Notes under the pieces: generated by a model
The model's input: the letters and a program-made list of their open reading frames with translations, nothing else
The model's database searches: none
What the model was told of the DNA's origin: nothing
Position numbers and translations under genes: made by a program
Source of the DNA: Streptomyces sp. NBC_00536
GTDB lineage: Bacteria > Actinomycetota > Actinomycetes > Streptomycetales > Streptomycetaceae
NCBI RefSeq assembly: GCF_036346295.1
Contig: NZ_CP107819.1
Span: 372,001 to 436,000 of the forward strand
Direction of reading: 5' to 3'
DNA: 64,000 nucleotides
Shown: piece by piece, positions 56,695-64,000 of the stretch
Position numbering within the stretch: the first letter of the stretch is position 1
Layout: every line of letters begins with the position of its first letter

Positions 56695-58340
56695 GTGACG
56701 CCGGACTGAGTGGCGCCGAAATGAGTGGCGCCCCTGTGCACGAGAACGCGGGCGGGGGCGGGGGCGCGGGCGAGGCCGGGCTGCGCGTCACCGGACTCGT
56801 CAAGAGCTACGGCGCCGTGCGGGCCCTGCTCGGCGTGAGCCTGGACTTCCCGGCGGGCACCGTCACCGCCCTGATGGGCGAGAACGGCGCGGGCAAGTCC
56901 ACCCTGCTCAAGATCGTCTGCGGTGACCAGGGCGCCGACTCCGGCACCGTGGGGCTCGACGGCGTCCCGCTGCGCCTGCACTCCCCCGCCGACGCCCGGG
57001 CCGCCGGGATCCGGCTCATCCCGCAGGAGCCGGAGATCGTCCCGCACCTCAGCGTCGCCGAGAACGTCTACCTCGGCGCCCTGCCGACCCGGGCCGGGCG
57101 CCGCTTCGACCGCACCGGCCTGCGCCGCCGCCTCGAAGCGGACCTGCTGCGGATCGGCTTCGCCGAGGTCCTCGACGCCGACACCCTCGGCGCCGATCTC
57201 ACCGCGGCGCAGCGCCAGTTGGTGGAGATCCTGCGGGCGCTGACCGGGCGGGCCAAGGTCATCGCCTTCGACGAACCGACCTCCTCCCTGTCGGAGCACG
57301 AGGTGGCGGCCCTGTTCGCACTCATCCGCCGGCTGCGCGCGGACGGCCTGGCGGTCGTGTACGTGTCCCACCGGATGCGGGAGATCTTCCAGCTCGCCGA
57401 CCGGGTCGCCGTACTGCGCGACGGCGCGCTGGTCGGCGTACGGGACGCGGCGGACACGGACGAGGGCGAGATCGTACGGATGATGGTGGGCCGGAACCTG
57501 TCCGCCCTCTTCGCCCGCGCGCACGTGGCCACCGACCGGGTCGTCCTCGACGTCCGGGACGTGCGCACCGACGACGTGAGCGGGATCAGCCTGCGGGTCC
57601 GGGCCGGGGAGGTCGTGGCCCTCGCGGGGCTCGTCGGCGCCGGACGCTCCGAACTGGCCCGGGCCCTGGTCGGTGACCTCCCGCTGCGCGGTGGCTCGGT
57701 CGCGGTCGACGGCCGCGCCCTGCGGCTGCGCCGCCCCTCCGACGCCGTGCGCGCCGGGATCGGCCTGGCCCCCGAGGAGCGCAAGGCGCAGGCGCTGTTC
57801 ATGGACCGGTCGGTCCGGGACAACACCACGCTGGTGATGCTGGGGCGGCTCAGCCGCCTGCGGTTCGTCCGGCGGGGTTCGGAGCGGCGCCTCGCCCGGG
57901 AGTTCACCGACCGGCTGCGGGTGCGCGCGCCCTCCATCGAGCACGAGGTACGGGGGCTCTCGGGCGGCAACCAGCAGAAGGTGGTGCTCGCCCGCTGGCT
58001 GGCGCGGCGGCCGAAGGTCCTGATCCTCGACGAACCGACCCGCGGGATCGACGTCGGGGCCAAGGCCGAGATCTACCGGATCATCGCGGACCTCGCCGAG
58101 GCCGGGGTGGCACTGCTGGTGATCTCCTCCGAGCTGCCCGAGGTACTGGGCCTGGCGGACCGGGTGCTGGTCATGCAAGGAGGAAGGATCACTGGCGAGT
58201 TGAGCCGGTCCGAGGCCACGGAGGAACGGATCCTCGCGCTGGCCATGGCCGATGACCTGACCCCGGGCGACGGCCCGCACGACCCTACGCACGACCGCAG
58301 GCACGACGACCGTACGCACGACAGCGAGGGCCGGACATGA
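56691..58340 (+). CDS. Sugar ABC transporter ATP-binding protein (AraG/RbsA type)
   Basis: 549 residues, two ATPase halves. The first is canonical (Walker A GENGAGKST, Walker B 'VIAFDEPTSSL'). The second has the degenerate Walker A 'GLVGAGRSEL' normal for this family, LSGGNQQKV and 'LILDEPTRGIDVG'. The C-terminal 25 residues form a His/Asp/Arg repeat ('DPTHDRRHDDRTHDSEGR') from a short DNA duplication. Coupled on both sides by ATGA. Confidence 0.93.
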   Translation: MSDAGLSGAEMSGAPVHENAGGGGGAGEAGLRVTGLVKSYGAVRALLGVSLDFPAGTVTALMGENGAGKSTLLKIVCGDQGADSGTVGLDGVPLRLHSPADARAAGIRLIPQEPEIVPHLSVAENVYLGALPTRAGRRFDRTGLRRRLEADLLRIGFAEVLDADTLGADLTAAQRQLVEILRALTGRAKVIAFDEPTSSLSEHEVAALFALIRRLRADGLAVVYVSHRMREIFQLADRVAVLRDGALVGVRDAADTDEGEIVRMMVGRNLSALFARAHVATDRVVLDVRDVRTDDVSGISLRVRAGEVVALAGLVGAGRSELARALVGDLPLRGGSVAVDGRALRLRRPSDAVRAGIGLAPEERKAQALFMDRSVRDNTTLVMLGRLSRLRFVRRGSERRLAREFTDRLRVRAPSIEHEVRGLSGGNQQKVVLARWLARRPKVLILDEPTRGIDVGAKAEIYRIIADLAEAGVALLVISSELPEVLGLADRVLVMQGGRITGELSRSEATEERILALAMADDLTPGDGPHDPTHDRRHDDRTHDSEGRT

Positions 58341-59395
58341 CGACGAAAGCGATGCGCCCCGAGGGCCAGGAGCATGACCAGGACCAGGACCAGCACCGGA
58401 TGTCCACGGCCCCGCGGAGCCGCGCGGCGGCCTGGCTCGGCGCGGTCGGCGGCCAGAACGTCGGCCTCATCGGCGGTCTGATCCTGGTGACGGCCCTCTT
58501 CGGCTCACTCAACTCCGCCTACCTCACCTGGGCCAACATCAAGGTGATCGGCGACGCGGTGACCATCTCGGGCCTGCTGGCCCTGGTGCAGACGGTCGTC
58601 ATCATCTGCGGCGCGCTCGACATCTCCGTCGGGTCCCAGGTCGGTGTCGCCTCCGTCGTCTCCGCGATGGTGTTCACCTCGACCGGTTCCAACGCGCTGC
58701 TCGGCATCGCCGCGGCGCTCGGCGTCGGCCTGCTCGCCGGTCTGGTCAACGGCGCGGTGATCGTCTACGGGCGGATCAACCCGGTCATCGCCACGCTGGC
58801 GACGCTGGCCGTGTACAAGGGGGTCGCCCAGCTCCTCTCGAAGGGCGCGGCGCAGGGCTACGTCAGCAACGACGACGTCTTCGTCTTCCTCGCGAACGGG
58901 GCGATCGCCGGGGTACCCGTACTGCTGTGGGTGCTCGCCCTGGTGACCGTCTGCATCCACCTGCTGCTGAAGTACACGGACATCGGCCGCAACGTCTACG
59001 CGATCGGCGGCAACGACACGGCGGCGCGGCTGGCCGGGATCCACATCAACAAGTACCTGATCGCGGTCTACGGCCTGGCCGGGGTCGTGGCCGCGGTCGC
59101 CGGGGTGCTGCTGACCGCCCGTACCGGCTTCGGCCACCCGGTCTCGGGCAGCGAGGGCCTGGAGCTGAAGGCGATCACCGCGGCCGCCCTCGGCGGCTGC
59201 CTGCTGACCGGCGGCCGCGGCGGTGTCGGCGGCACCCTGCTGGCGATCACCCTGCTGGGAGCCCTCGACAACGGCCTGACCGTCGAGGGCGTCAACCCGT
59301 TCTGGCAGAACGTCGCCCAGGGCACCCTGCTGGTCGCGGCCGTGGTCATCCAGAAACGCCGCACGGGCGAACGCGCCGTGGGCCTGCCGACGTAG
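58337..59395 (+). CDS. Sugar ABC transporter permease (AraH/RbsC type)
   Basis: 352 residues, about ten hydrophobic segments. 'ISVGSQVG', 'VNGAVIVYGRINPVIATLAT' and 'GGNDTAARLAGIHI' are BPD_transp_2 motifs, the last being the ATPase contact. The N-terminal 25 residues are Asp/Gln-rich. Last gene of the operon; a small GTAC hairpin (59415-59431) follows. Confidence 0.92.
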   Translation: MTTKAMRPEGQEHDQDQDQHRMSTAPRSRAAAWLGAVGGQNVGLIGGLILVTALFGSLNSAYLTWANIKVIGDAVTISGLLALVQTVVIICGALDISVGSQVGVASVVSAMVFTSTGSNALLGIAAALGVGLLAGLVNGAVIVYGRINPVIATLATLAVYKGVAQLLSKGAAQGYVSNDDVFVFLANGAIAGVPVLLWVLALVTVCIHLLLKYTDIGRNVYAIGGNDTAARLAGIHINKYLIAVYGLAGVVAAVAGVLLTARTGFGHPVSGSEGLELKAITAAALGGCLLTGGRGGVGGTLLAITLLGALDNGLTVEGVNPFWQNVAQGTLLVAAVVIQKRRTGERAVGLPT

Positions 59396-59475
59396 CCGGG
59401 ACCCGACCCAGGCCCCGTACCCCGCGTACGGTTCACGGCGCCACCGCTCCGCCCGGACTGTTGCCCGGCGTGGGG

Positions 59476-60300
59476 CTACCAGATCTGGGCGACCCATTCC
59501 GGGTGGTCGATGAACGGGTTGCGGTTGTGCTGGTAGGTGTCGTATATGACCTGGTTGCGGTGCTGTTCGAAGGCGTCCGGCGGGTCCTGCTGGCTCCACT
59601 GCTTCAGGACGCTGATGCGGCCGATCGCGGGGGCCGTGCCGTTGTTGACCTGGTCGTTGAGCTCAAGGTCGGCGAAGCCGTCGCCGCCGTCGTAGCGGAC
59701 CGCCATGTAGAGCAGCATCCGCGCCACGTCGCCCTTGACGGCGTCGCGCGGTTCGAAGGAGTCGGAGTCCGTGAAGCTGCCCGGGGCCTCGGCGACCGGG
59801 CTGCCGCCCTTGTCGAAGTCCTTGTTGCCGCGGGTGCTGTTGACCGTGACGTCCTCGGGCCGCAGGTGGTGCAGGTCGGTGCCGGGGCCCGTGGCGGTGC
59901 CGAAGTCGCCGTGGCTCTTGGCCCAGACGTGCTCGCGGTTCCAGTCGTTGGCGCCGCCGCCGTTCGTGGACTTGGACTGGGAGCGGCCCGAGTACACCAG
60001 GATCACGTTGTTGTGGTTGGCGGGGTCCTCGTCCGTCACCTTCAGGGCGTTCCACACCTGGTCATAGGTGATCTTGGACTGGACCTTGATGATCTCGTGG
60101 AGCGCGCTCTTGAGCGCGGGGCCGGTCTTGCCCTCGGCGGCGGCGTAGTACGCGTCCACCGAGACGGAGCCCGCGAGGGGCGCGGTGACGGGCGCCGCCT
60201 GGGCGGGCGGCTGACCCGCGGAGGCGTGCGCCGGGGCGAACAGCAGGGCCGTCGCCGCGAGACCCGCGGTCAACGGCGCAAGGCGCGAGATTCTGATCAC
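59476..60300 (-). CDS. Secreted endonuclease I-family nuclease
   Basis: 274 residues. Signal peptide about 1-30. 'NDWNREHVWAKSHGDFG' contains the catalytic His of the endonuclease I (beta-beta-alpha metal) family, followed by 'LHHLRPEDVTVNSTRGNKDF', which supplies the Asn metal ligand. It degrades extracellular DNA or RNA. GTG 60300 has GGAGAGG at nine bases. Convergent with the sugar operon, in a separate unit. Confidence 0.92.
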   Translation of the reverse strand: MIRISRLAPLTAGLAATALLFAPAHASAGQPPAQAAPVTAPLAGSVSVDAYYAAAEGKTGPALKSALHEIIKVQSKITYDQVWNALKVTDEDPANHNNVILVYSGRSQSKSTNGGGANDWNREHVWAKSHGDFGTATGPGTDLHHLRPEDVTVNSTRGNKDFDKGGSPVAEAPGSFTDSDSFEPRDAVKGDVARMLLYMAVRYDGGDGFADLELNDQVNNGTAPAIGRISVLKQWSQQDPPDAFEQHRNQVIYDTYQHNRNPFIDHPEWVAQIW

Positions 60301-60548
60301 GTGGGGGGACCTCTCCACACGCACCGCTCCCGCCCGGGGAATTGGCGGGACATCAGGTGGCAGAGCGAGGTTCACATTGTCATGTGCCGAACAGATGAAG
60401 AACACATGTCGGGAGCCTGGACCTTGCCGATGGACCCCGATGGACCCGCCGGTCGGGTGACGCCCTCTTGGCAGAATCCCGCCGCGCGGGCACGGTGACC
60501 ATGGCCCACCCGGGCCATGTCCGTGAACAGCCCCACCAGGAGCAGCCC

Positions 60549-61115
60549 ATGGCAGTGAAGATCCTCATCGTGACCGGCGACGCGGCGGAGTCACTGGAAG
60601 TCATCTACCCCTACCAGCGCCTGCGCGAGGAGGGCTACGACGTGGTCGTCGCGGCCCCCTCGCGCAAGCAACTCCGCTTCGTCGTACACGACTTCGAGGA
60701 GGGCTTCGACACCTACACGGAGAAGCCCGGCTATTCCTGGCCGGCCGACCTCGCCTTCTCCGAGGTCGACCCGCAGGAGTACGCCGCCCTGGTCATCCCG
60801 GGCGGGCGGGCACCGGAGTACCTGCGCAACGACCCCGAGGTGCAGCGGATCGTGGCCGCCTTCACCGGCACGGACCGGCCGATCGCCCAGATCTGCCACG
60901 GTCCGCTGATCACCGCGGTCGGCGGCGGGCTGACGGACCGCAGGGTGACCGCCTATCCGGCGCTGGCCCCCGACATGGCGGCCGCGGGCGCCACCTTCGA
61001 GGATTCCGAGGCCGTCGTGGACGGCACCCTGGTCTCCGCCCGGGCCTGGCCCGACCACTCCGCGTGGATGCGGGAGTTCCTCACCGTGCTGCGCGGCAAG
61101 GCCCCGCTGGCCTGA
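60549..61115 (+). CDS. DJ-1/PfpI-family protein
   Basis: 188 residues. The nucleophile elbow is 'IAQICHGP' (Cys near 114), with an upstream Glu in 'SLEVIYPYQRLREEGY' and 'VIPGGRAPEYLRND'. The family includes glyoxalase III/deglycase and proteasome-like PfpI forms. ATG 60549 follows GGAG. It stands alone; 60301-60548 carries no further gene and only a weak CATGTG/CACATG repeat. Confidence 0.92.
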   Translation: MAVKILIVTGDAAESLEVIYPYQRLREEGYDVVVAAPSRKQLRFVVHDFEEGFDTYTEKPGYSWPADLAFSEVDPQEYAALVIPGGRAPEYLRNDPEVQRIVAAFTGTDRPIAQICHGPLITAVGGGLTDRRVTAYPALAPDMAAAGATFEDSEAVVDGTLVSARAWPDHSAWMREFLTVLRGKAPLA

Positions 61116-61158
61116 CCCCGCCGACCGGCCCTGCCGTCCGGTCCCTGCGGGTCGTCCG

Positions 61159-62265
61159 TCAGGCCTGTGCGGGTACGTCGCCCAGCGCGCGGCGGCGTAC
61201 CCGCAGGGCCACCACCCCCGCACCCGCGACGGCCGCCGCCGCGCCCACGAGCGTCAGCAGCCACACCGGGATGCCGTCGCCGACCGTCAGGAGCCGGTCC
61301 TCGTAGACCACCGGGCGGTAGGGAGTGTCGGCGGCGGTCGCCCGCAGTTCGTGATCGCCCTCGATCCGGGCGGGCTGCGGGAACTGCTGCTCGATGGCGG
61401 TCAGGAACACCGGTTTGCCTTCGGTCAGTTGGGCCACCGCGTCGTGCACGCCCGCGGCCTTCGGGTCGATCCGGCCCGCGAACGTCACCTCGGGGGCGCC
61501 CCCGCCGATGGCCGAGCGGGGCTCCATCCGGTGGTCCGCGAGGACGTACAGGCCGAGGGACTGCGGGGTCTTCGCCAGCCGGGACAGCCGCATCGGATAG
61601 ACCAGCCGGTCGCTGGCGAAGCGGATGCGCAGCGGATCCAGGTCACCGGCGAGGGTCCGGCCCGGATCCTTGGGCGCGAGCCGCACCGCCACGTACTCCC
61701 ACTTCTGGTCGACGTACGGCTTCAGTTCGGTCGCGAGGCCGTCGGGCAGCTCGAAGCCGTTGTCCCTCAGCCACCCGCGCAGTGCCTGCGGGTCGGTCGC
61801 CGTCAGCCGCGCGACATCGAAGTCGCCGAGCTGTTCGCGCCCGACGACACCGACCCGCGGCGCCCCCGCGGGGGGCGCGCCGCCCACCCGGGCCCCGTCC
61901 CCCGAGCGGAAGGGCCAGTCACGGTCCCGGGGCCAGAAGTAGCTCCGGGTCCGGTACTCGGGCCGGGTCAGCTCGGCCAGGTCGACGAACAGGTCGGGAT
62001 TGCCCAGCTCCACGGTCGCCCGCCCGGGCACCGGCATGATCCAGGCCGCCCGGTGCGCGTCCCCGCTGACGCTGAACCGCATCACGATCTGCTCCGTGGC
62101 GCCGTCCCAGCGCACCACGGAGCTCTCCCGGCCGACCCCGATCCGGGACCGGCCGTCGGGGATCATCGCGCCGCAACCGCAGGCGTAGGCCGGGCTGATG
62201 AGCGAGCCGAGCTGGGTCGCGAGCAGGGCGAGCAGCACGGCGAGAATTCTTCGTTTCCTCCACAC
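61159..62265 (-). CDS. DUF2330 secreted, membrane-anchored protein
   Basis: 368 residues. Signal peptide ending at 'AYACGCGAMI', where the mature chain begins with a Cys-Gly-Cys, the DUF2330 hallmark. 'AAWIMPVPG' and 'LADHRMEP' are further family patterns. A C-terminal membrane helix (about 335-357) with an Arg tail anchors it outside. Function unknown; possibly metal binding through the N-terminal CxC. The start is GTG 62265, with no clear ribosome site. Confidence 0.85.
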   Translation of the reverse strand: MWRKRRILAVLLALLATQLGSLISPAYACGCGAMIPDGRSRIGVGRESSVVRWDGATEQIVMRFSVSGDAHRAAWIMPVPGRATVELGNPDLFVDLAELTRPEYRTRSYFWPRDRDWPFRSGDGARVGGAPPAGAPRVGVVGREQLGDFDVARLTATDPQALRGWLRDNGFELPDGLATELKPYVDQKWEYVAVRLAPKDPGRTLAGDLDPLRIRFASDRLVYPMRLSRLAKTPQSLGLYVLADHRMEPRSAIGGGAPEVTFAGRIDPKAAGVHDAVAQLTEGKPVFLTAIEQQFPQPARIEGDHELRATAADTPYRPVVYEDRLLTVGDGIPVWLLTLVGAAAAVAGAGVVALRVRRRALGDVPAQA

Positions 62266-62358
62266 GGGGTCTCAGACGGCAACCACCGTGATCCGGTTCC
62301 GGTTCCGGTCGCGCGTCGCCGCGAGGCGGGCGGCGAAGCCGGTGGGGCCGGGGCCGAC

Positions 62359-63648
62359 CTAGCCGGCGGGACCTTCCGGAGCGGTCGGGGGCGAGACCGC
62401 CCTGACGGTCGCGGCGCACGGCGCGCGGCACACCATGAAGTCGGCCCGCCCCAGCTCGTCCGCCACCTCACGGGCCAGCCGGACCAGGTCCTCGCCGCCC
62501 GGACCGGACAGCGTCCACACAACGACCCGCCCCGCCCCGGCCGTTGCCGATCCGGCCGGGGGCGGGACGGCGGCGAAGCGGGCCCGGATGTCCGCCTCGG
62601 CAGTCGCGGCGCGGGCCACGACCAGGGACTCGTAGCGCACCGGGGCCGTGTCCACGGCGCTCGCGGTCAGGGTCTCGCCGTCGATCAGCAGCTCGGTGTA
62701 GCCGCGCCCGCCGTTCTCGGCGGGGCCGCGCGCGTGCGTGTTGCCCGGATACACGGCGAGGAAACCGCGCGCGGGCACCAGCCGATGGTGGACGTGCCCC
62801 AGGGCCCAGTAGTCGTATCCCGCGGTCGCCAGCGTCCGCACGTCGGTCGGGGCACACGTCTTGCGGCTCCAGGCACCGTGCAGGCTGGTGTGCAGCAAGC
62901 CGATGTTGGCGAGTCCCGGGATCCGGCGCGGATAGTCCGCCGCGAGGTCGCGGAGGTCATCGGCCTCCGCGATCGACTGGCCGTGCACGGCGGTCCCGAG
63001 GTGTTCCCAGTGGACGGTCTCCGGGGCGTGGGCGCCCAGCCAGCGCACGGAGGGCGGCAGGTGCAGTTTCTGCGGCAGCGGCGATTCCGCGTCGTGGTTG
63101 CCGGAGACGACGACGGTCACGAGCCCCTCGTCGTGGAAGCGGCCGAGCACGTCCTGAAAGGCCGTCAGGGCGGCGGCGTCGGCGTGATGCCGGTCGAAGA
63201 CGTCCCCGGCGACGAGGACCCCGTCGTAACGGCCGTCGGCGACCCGGCCCACGAGCGCGTCCAGGGCATCGTACGGAGCCTGCTCGGGGTCGATGGCGGG
63301 GGCGCCCGGATGGTCATCGAGCCCACGCAGCGGCGAGCCGATGTGCAGATCGGCAAGGTGGGCCAGCCGTATTCGCCCCGGGGCGGGGGGCACGGGAGCA
63401 GGGGCTTCGCCTCCGCCCTCGGCTCCGCTTCCGGGCCCGTCCGATCCGACCGAAACACGTCTGCCCGGGTTGACGTGTGGGTGCGGGTGCCCGGGGAGCG
63501 GTCGGTCCGGGAACGGCGGCGCGCCCGCCTCGGGCGGCTCTGCTGCGCGCGGCAGGACGGGGCCCGTACGTCCTGCGGGCTGCTCCGCGCGTCCTGCGTC
63601 CCGGACGGGGCCCGGCCGGGCGGGGGCCGGTACGAACGGCGTTGTCAT
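62359..63648 (-). CDS. SbcD/Mre11-like metallophosphoesterase (putative DNA repair exonuclease)
   Basis: 429 residues. An 85-residue Pro/Gly/Ala-rich N-terminus precedes the phosphoesterase: 'HLADLHIGSPL' (DxH), 'VAGDVFDRHH' (GDxxD), 'VVSGNHDAE' (GNHD) and 'ALGHVHH' (GHxH), the full two-metal set. Length and tail resemble the YhaO type more than SbcD. No SbcC/ATPase partner lies downstream. ATG 63648 is one of two close starts. Confidence 0.9.
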   Translation of the reverse strand: MTTPFVPAPARPGPVRDAGRAEQPAGRTGPVLPRAAEPPEAGAPPFPDRPLPGHPHPHVNPGRRVSVGSDGPGSGAEGGGEAPAPVPPAPGRIRLAHLADLHIGSPLRGLDDHPGAPAIDPEQAPYDALDALVGRVADGRYDGVLVAGDVFDRHHADAAALTAFQDVLGRFHDEGLVTVVVSGNHDAESPLPQKLHLPPSVRWLGAHAPETVHWEHLGTAVHGQSIAEADDLRDLAADYPRRIPGLANIGLLHTSLHGAWSRKTCAPTDVRTLATAGYDYWALGHVHHRLVPARGFLAVYPGNTHARGPAENGGRGYTELLIDGETLTASAVDTAPVRYESLVVARAATAEADIRARFAAVPPPAGSATAGAGRVVVWTLSGPGGEDLVRLAREVADELGRADFMVCRAPCAATVRAVSPPTAPEGPAG

Positions 63649-63882
63649 GCTCGCCAGCATGCCGAGACGGGCGGCCCGACGGCACCCCCGCGGGCGGATC
63701 CAGGACATCGGAAAGGCGAACGGGTCGGCGACCGGCGAGCCCACCAGGAGCCTGCCGGGACGCGGGCCGGCCGAACCGCGGCTCCGGGCGCGCACACCGG
63801 GCCACCGGCCGGGCGGGCCAGGCGGGACGACCAGGCCGGGCAGGACGGCCCGCTGGGCGCTCGTACCGCGTCCGGACCGGAA

Positions 63883-64000
63883 TCAACCGGCACGGTGGTT
63901 GCCCAGGACGAGGTCGGTTTTGAACGCGTTGCGCTCCAGCAGCCAGCCCTCGGCGCGCAGCTTGCCCATCAGGTCGGCGCGCAGCCGCACCGCCTCGCCG
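63883..64000 (-). CDS. C-terminal fragment of a gene cut by the right window edge
   Basis: 39 codons and a stop, reading 'AVRLRADLMGKLRAEGWLLE' then 'NAFKTDLVLGNHRAG'. Helical, basic and codon-biased like a real gene. Family cannot be judged. The region 63649-63882 between it and the phosphoesterase holds no gene I can support. Confidence 0.6.
   Translation of the reverse strand, partial: GEAVRLRADLMGKLRAEGWLLERNAFKTDLVLGNHRAG

Noticed and set aside
60381..60408. CATGTG...CACATG inverted repeat before the nuclease/PfpI genes
   Set aside because: Short arms with a 16-base gap and poor placement; likely chance.

Overview
The window is about 73% G+C with strongly G/C-biased third codon positions. 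It carries an AfsR-type regulator, glycoside hydrolases with actinobacterial lectin modules, an initiator tRNA, many ATGA/TGATG start-stop overlaps and two rare TTA (bldA-type) codons. This points to a Streptomyces or close relative. It reads as ordinary chromosome with accessory cassettes; I see no phage, transposon, CRISPR array or replication origin.

Layout. 1-4424: a three-gene FtsX-type ABC exporter, cut at the left edge, whose ATPase ends in an AbrB-like domain. 4484-7440: a small helical protein, then a DHA2-type MFS pump divergent from an XRE/MmyB regulator with a 19-bp palindrome between them. 7736-13460: an AfsR/SARP regulator preceded by 11-bp-period direct repeats, a HEAT-repeat protein, a cold-shock-like protein, a membrane protein with a TTA codon and a methyltransferase. 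13635-15965: a secreted GH20 hexosaminidase. 16255-20009: a four-gene cassette made of an XRE regulator, an ImmA/IrrE-type metallopeptidase and two paralogous seven-helix membrane proteins. Copies of a 16-bp element lie at both borders of this cassette, and a 15-bp repeat array lies between regulator and protease. This is my best candidate for an undescribed signalling system. 20208-24119: an excisionase-type HTH protein with a coupled partner, a PP2C phosphatase, an M20 peptidase and a DinB-like protein.

24235-27980 is an ABC exporter with a NarL-type two-component system in one operon. 28144-38469 holds RNase HI with a zinc-ribbon tail, a secreted TAP-type hydrolase, an acyl-CoA synthetase, an MFS pump behind a possible leader-peptide attenuator, a GNAT plus MFS pair, and an old-yellow-enzyme gene divergent from a MerR regulator with a 20-bp-spacer promoter. 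38050-42871 is a compact operon (UbiA prenyltransferase, P450, O-methyltransferase and two unusual small enzymes), probably a minor biosynthetic cluster. The initiator tRNA-fMet follows at 43189.

43329-64000: an FMN alpha-hydroxyacid oxidase coupled to two tiny ORFs, a DacA-type carboxypeptidase with a long acidic tail, a glycine betaine transporter, and a DeoR-controlled sugar block (GH27 galactosidase with a TTA codon, binding protein, ATPase, permease). After these come a secreted endonuclease, a DJ-1/PfpI protein, a DUF2330 protein, an SbcD-like phosphoesterase and a gene cut by the right edge.

All family names come from reading the sequence. No database search was run.
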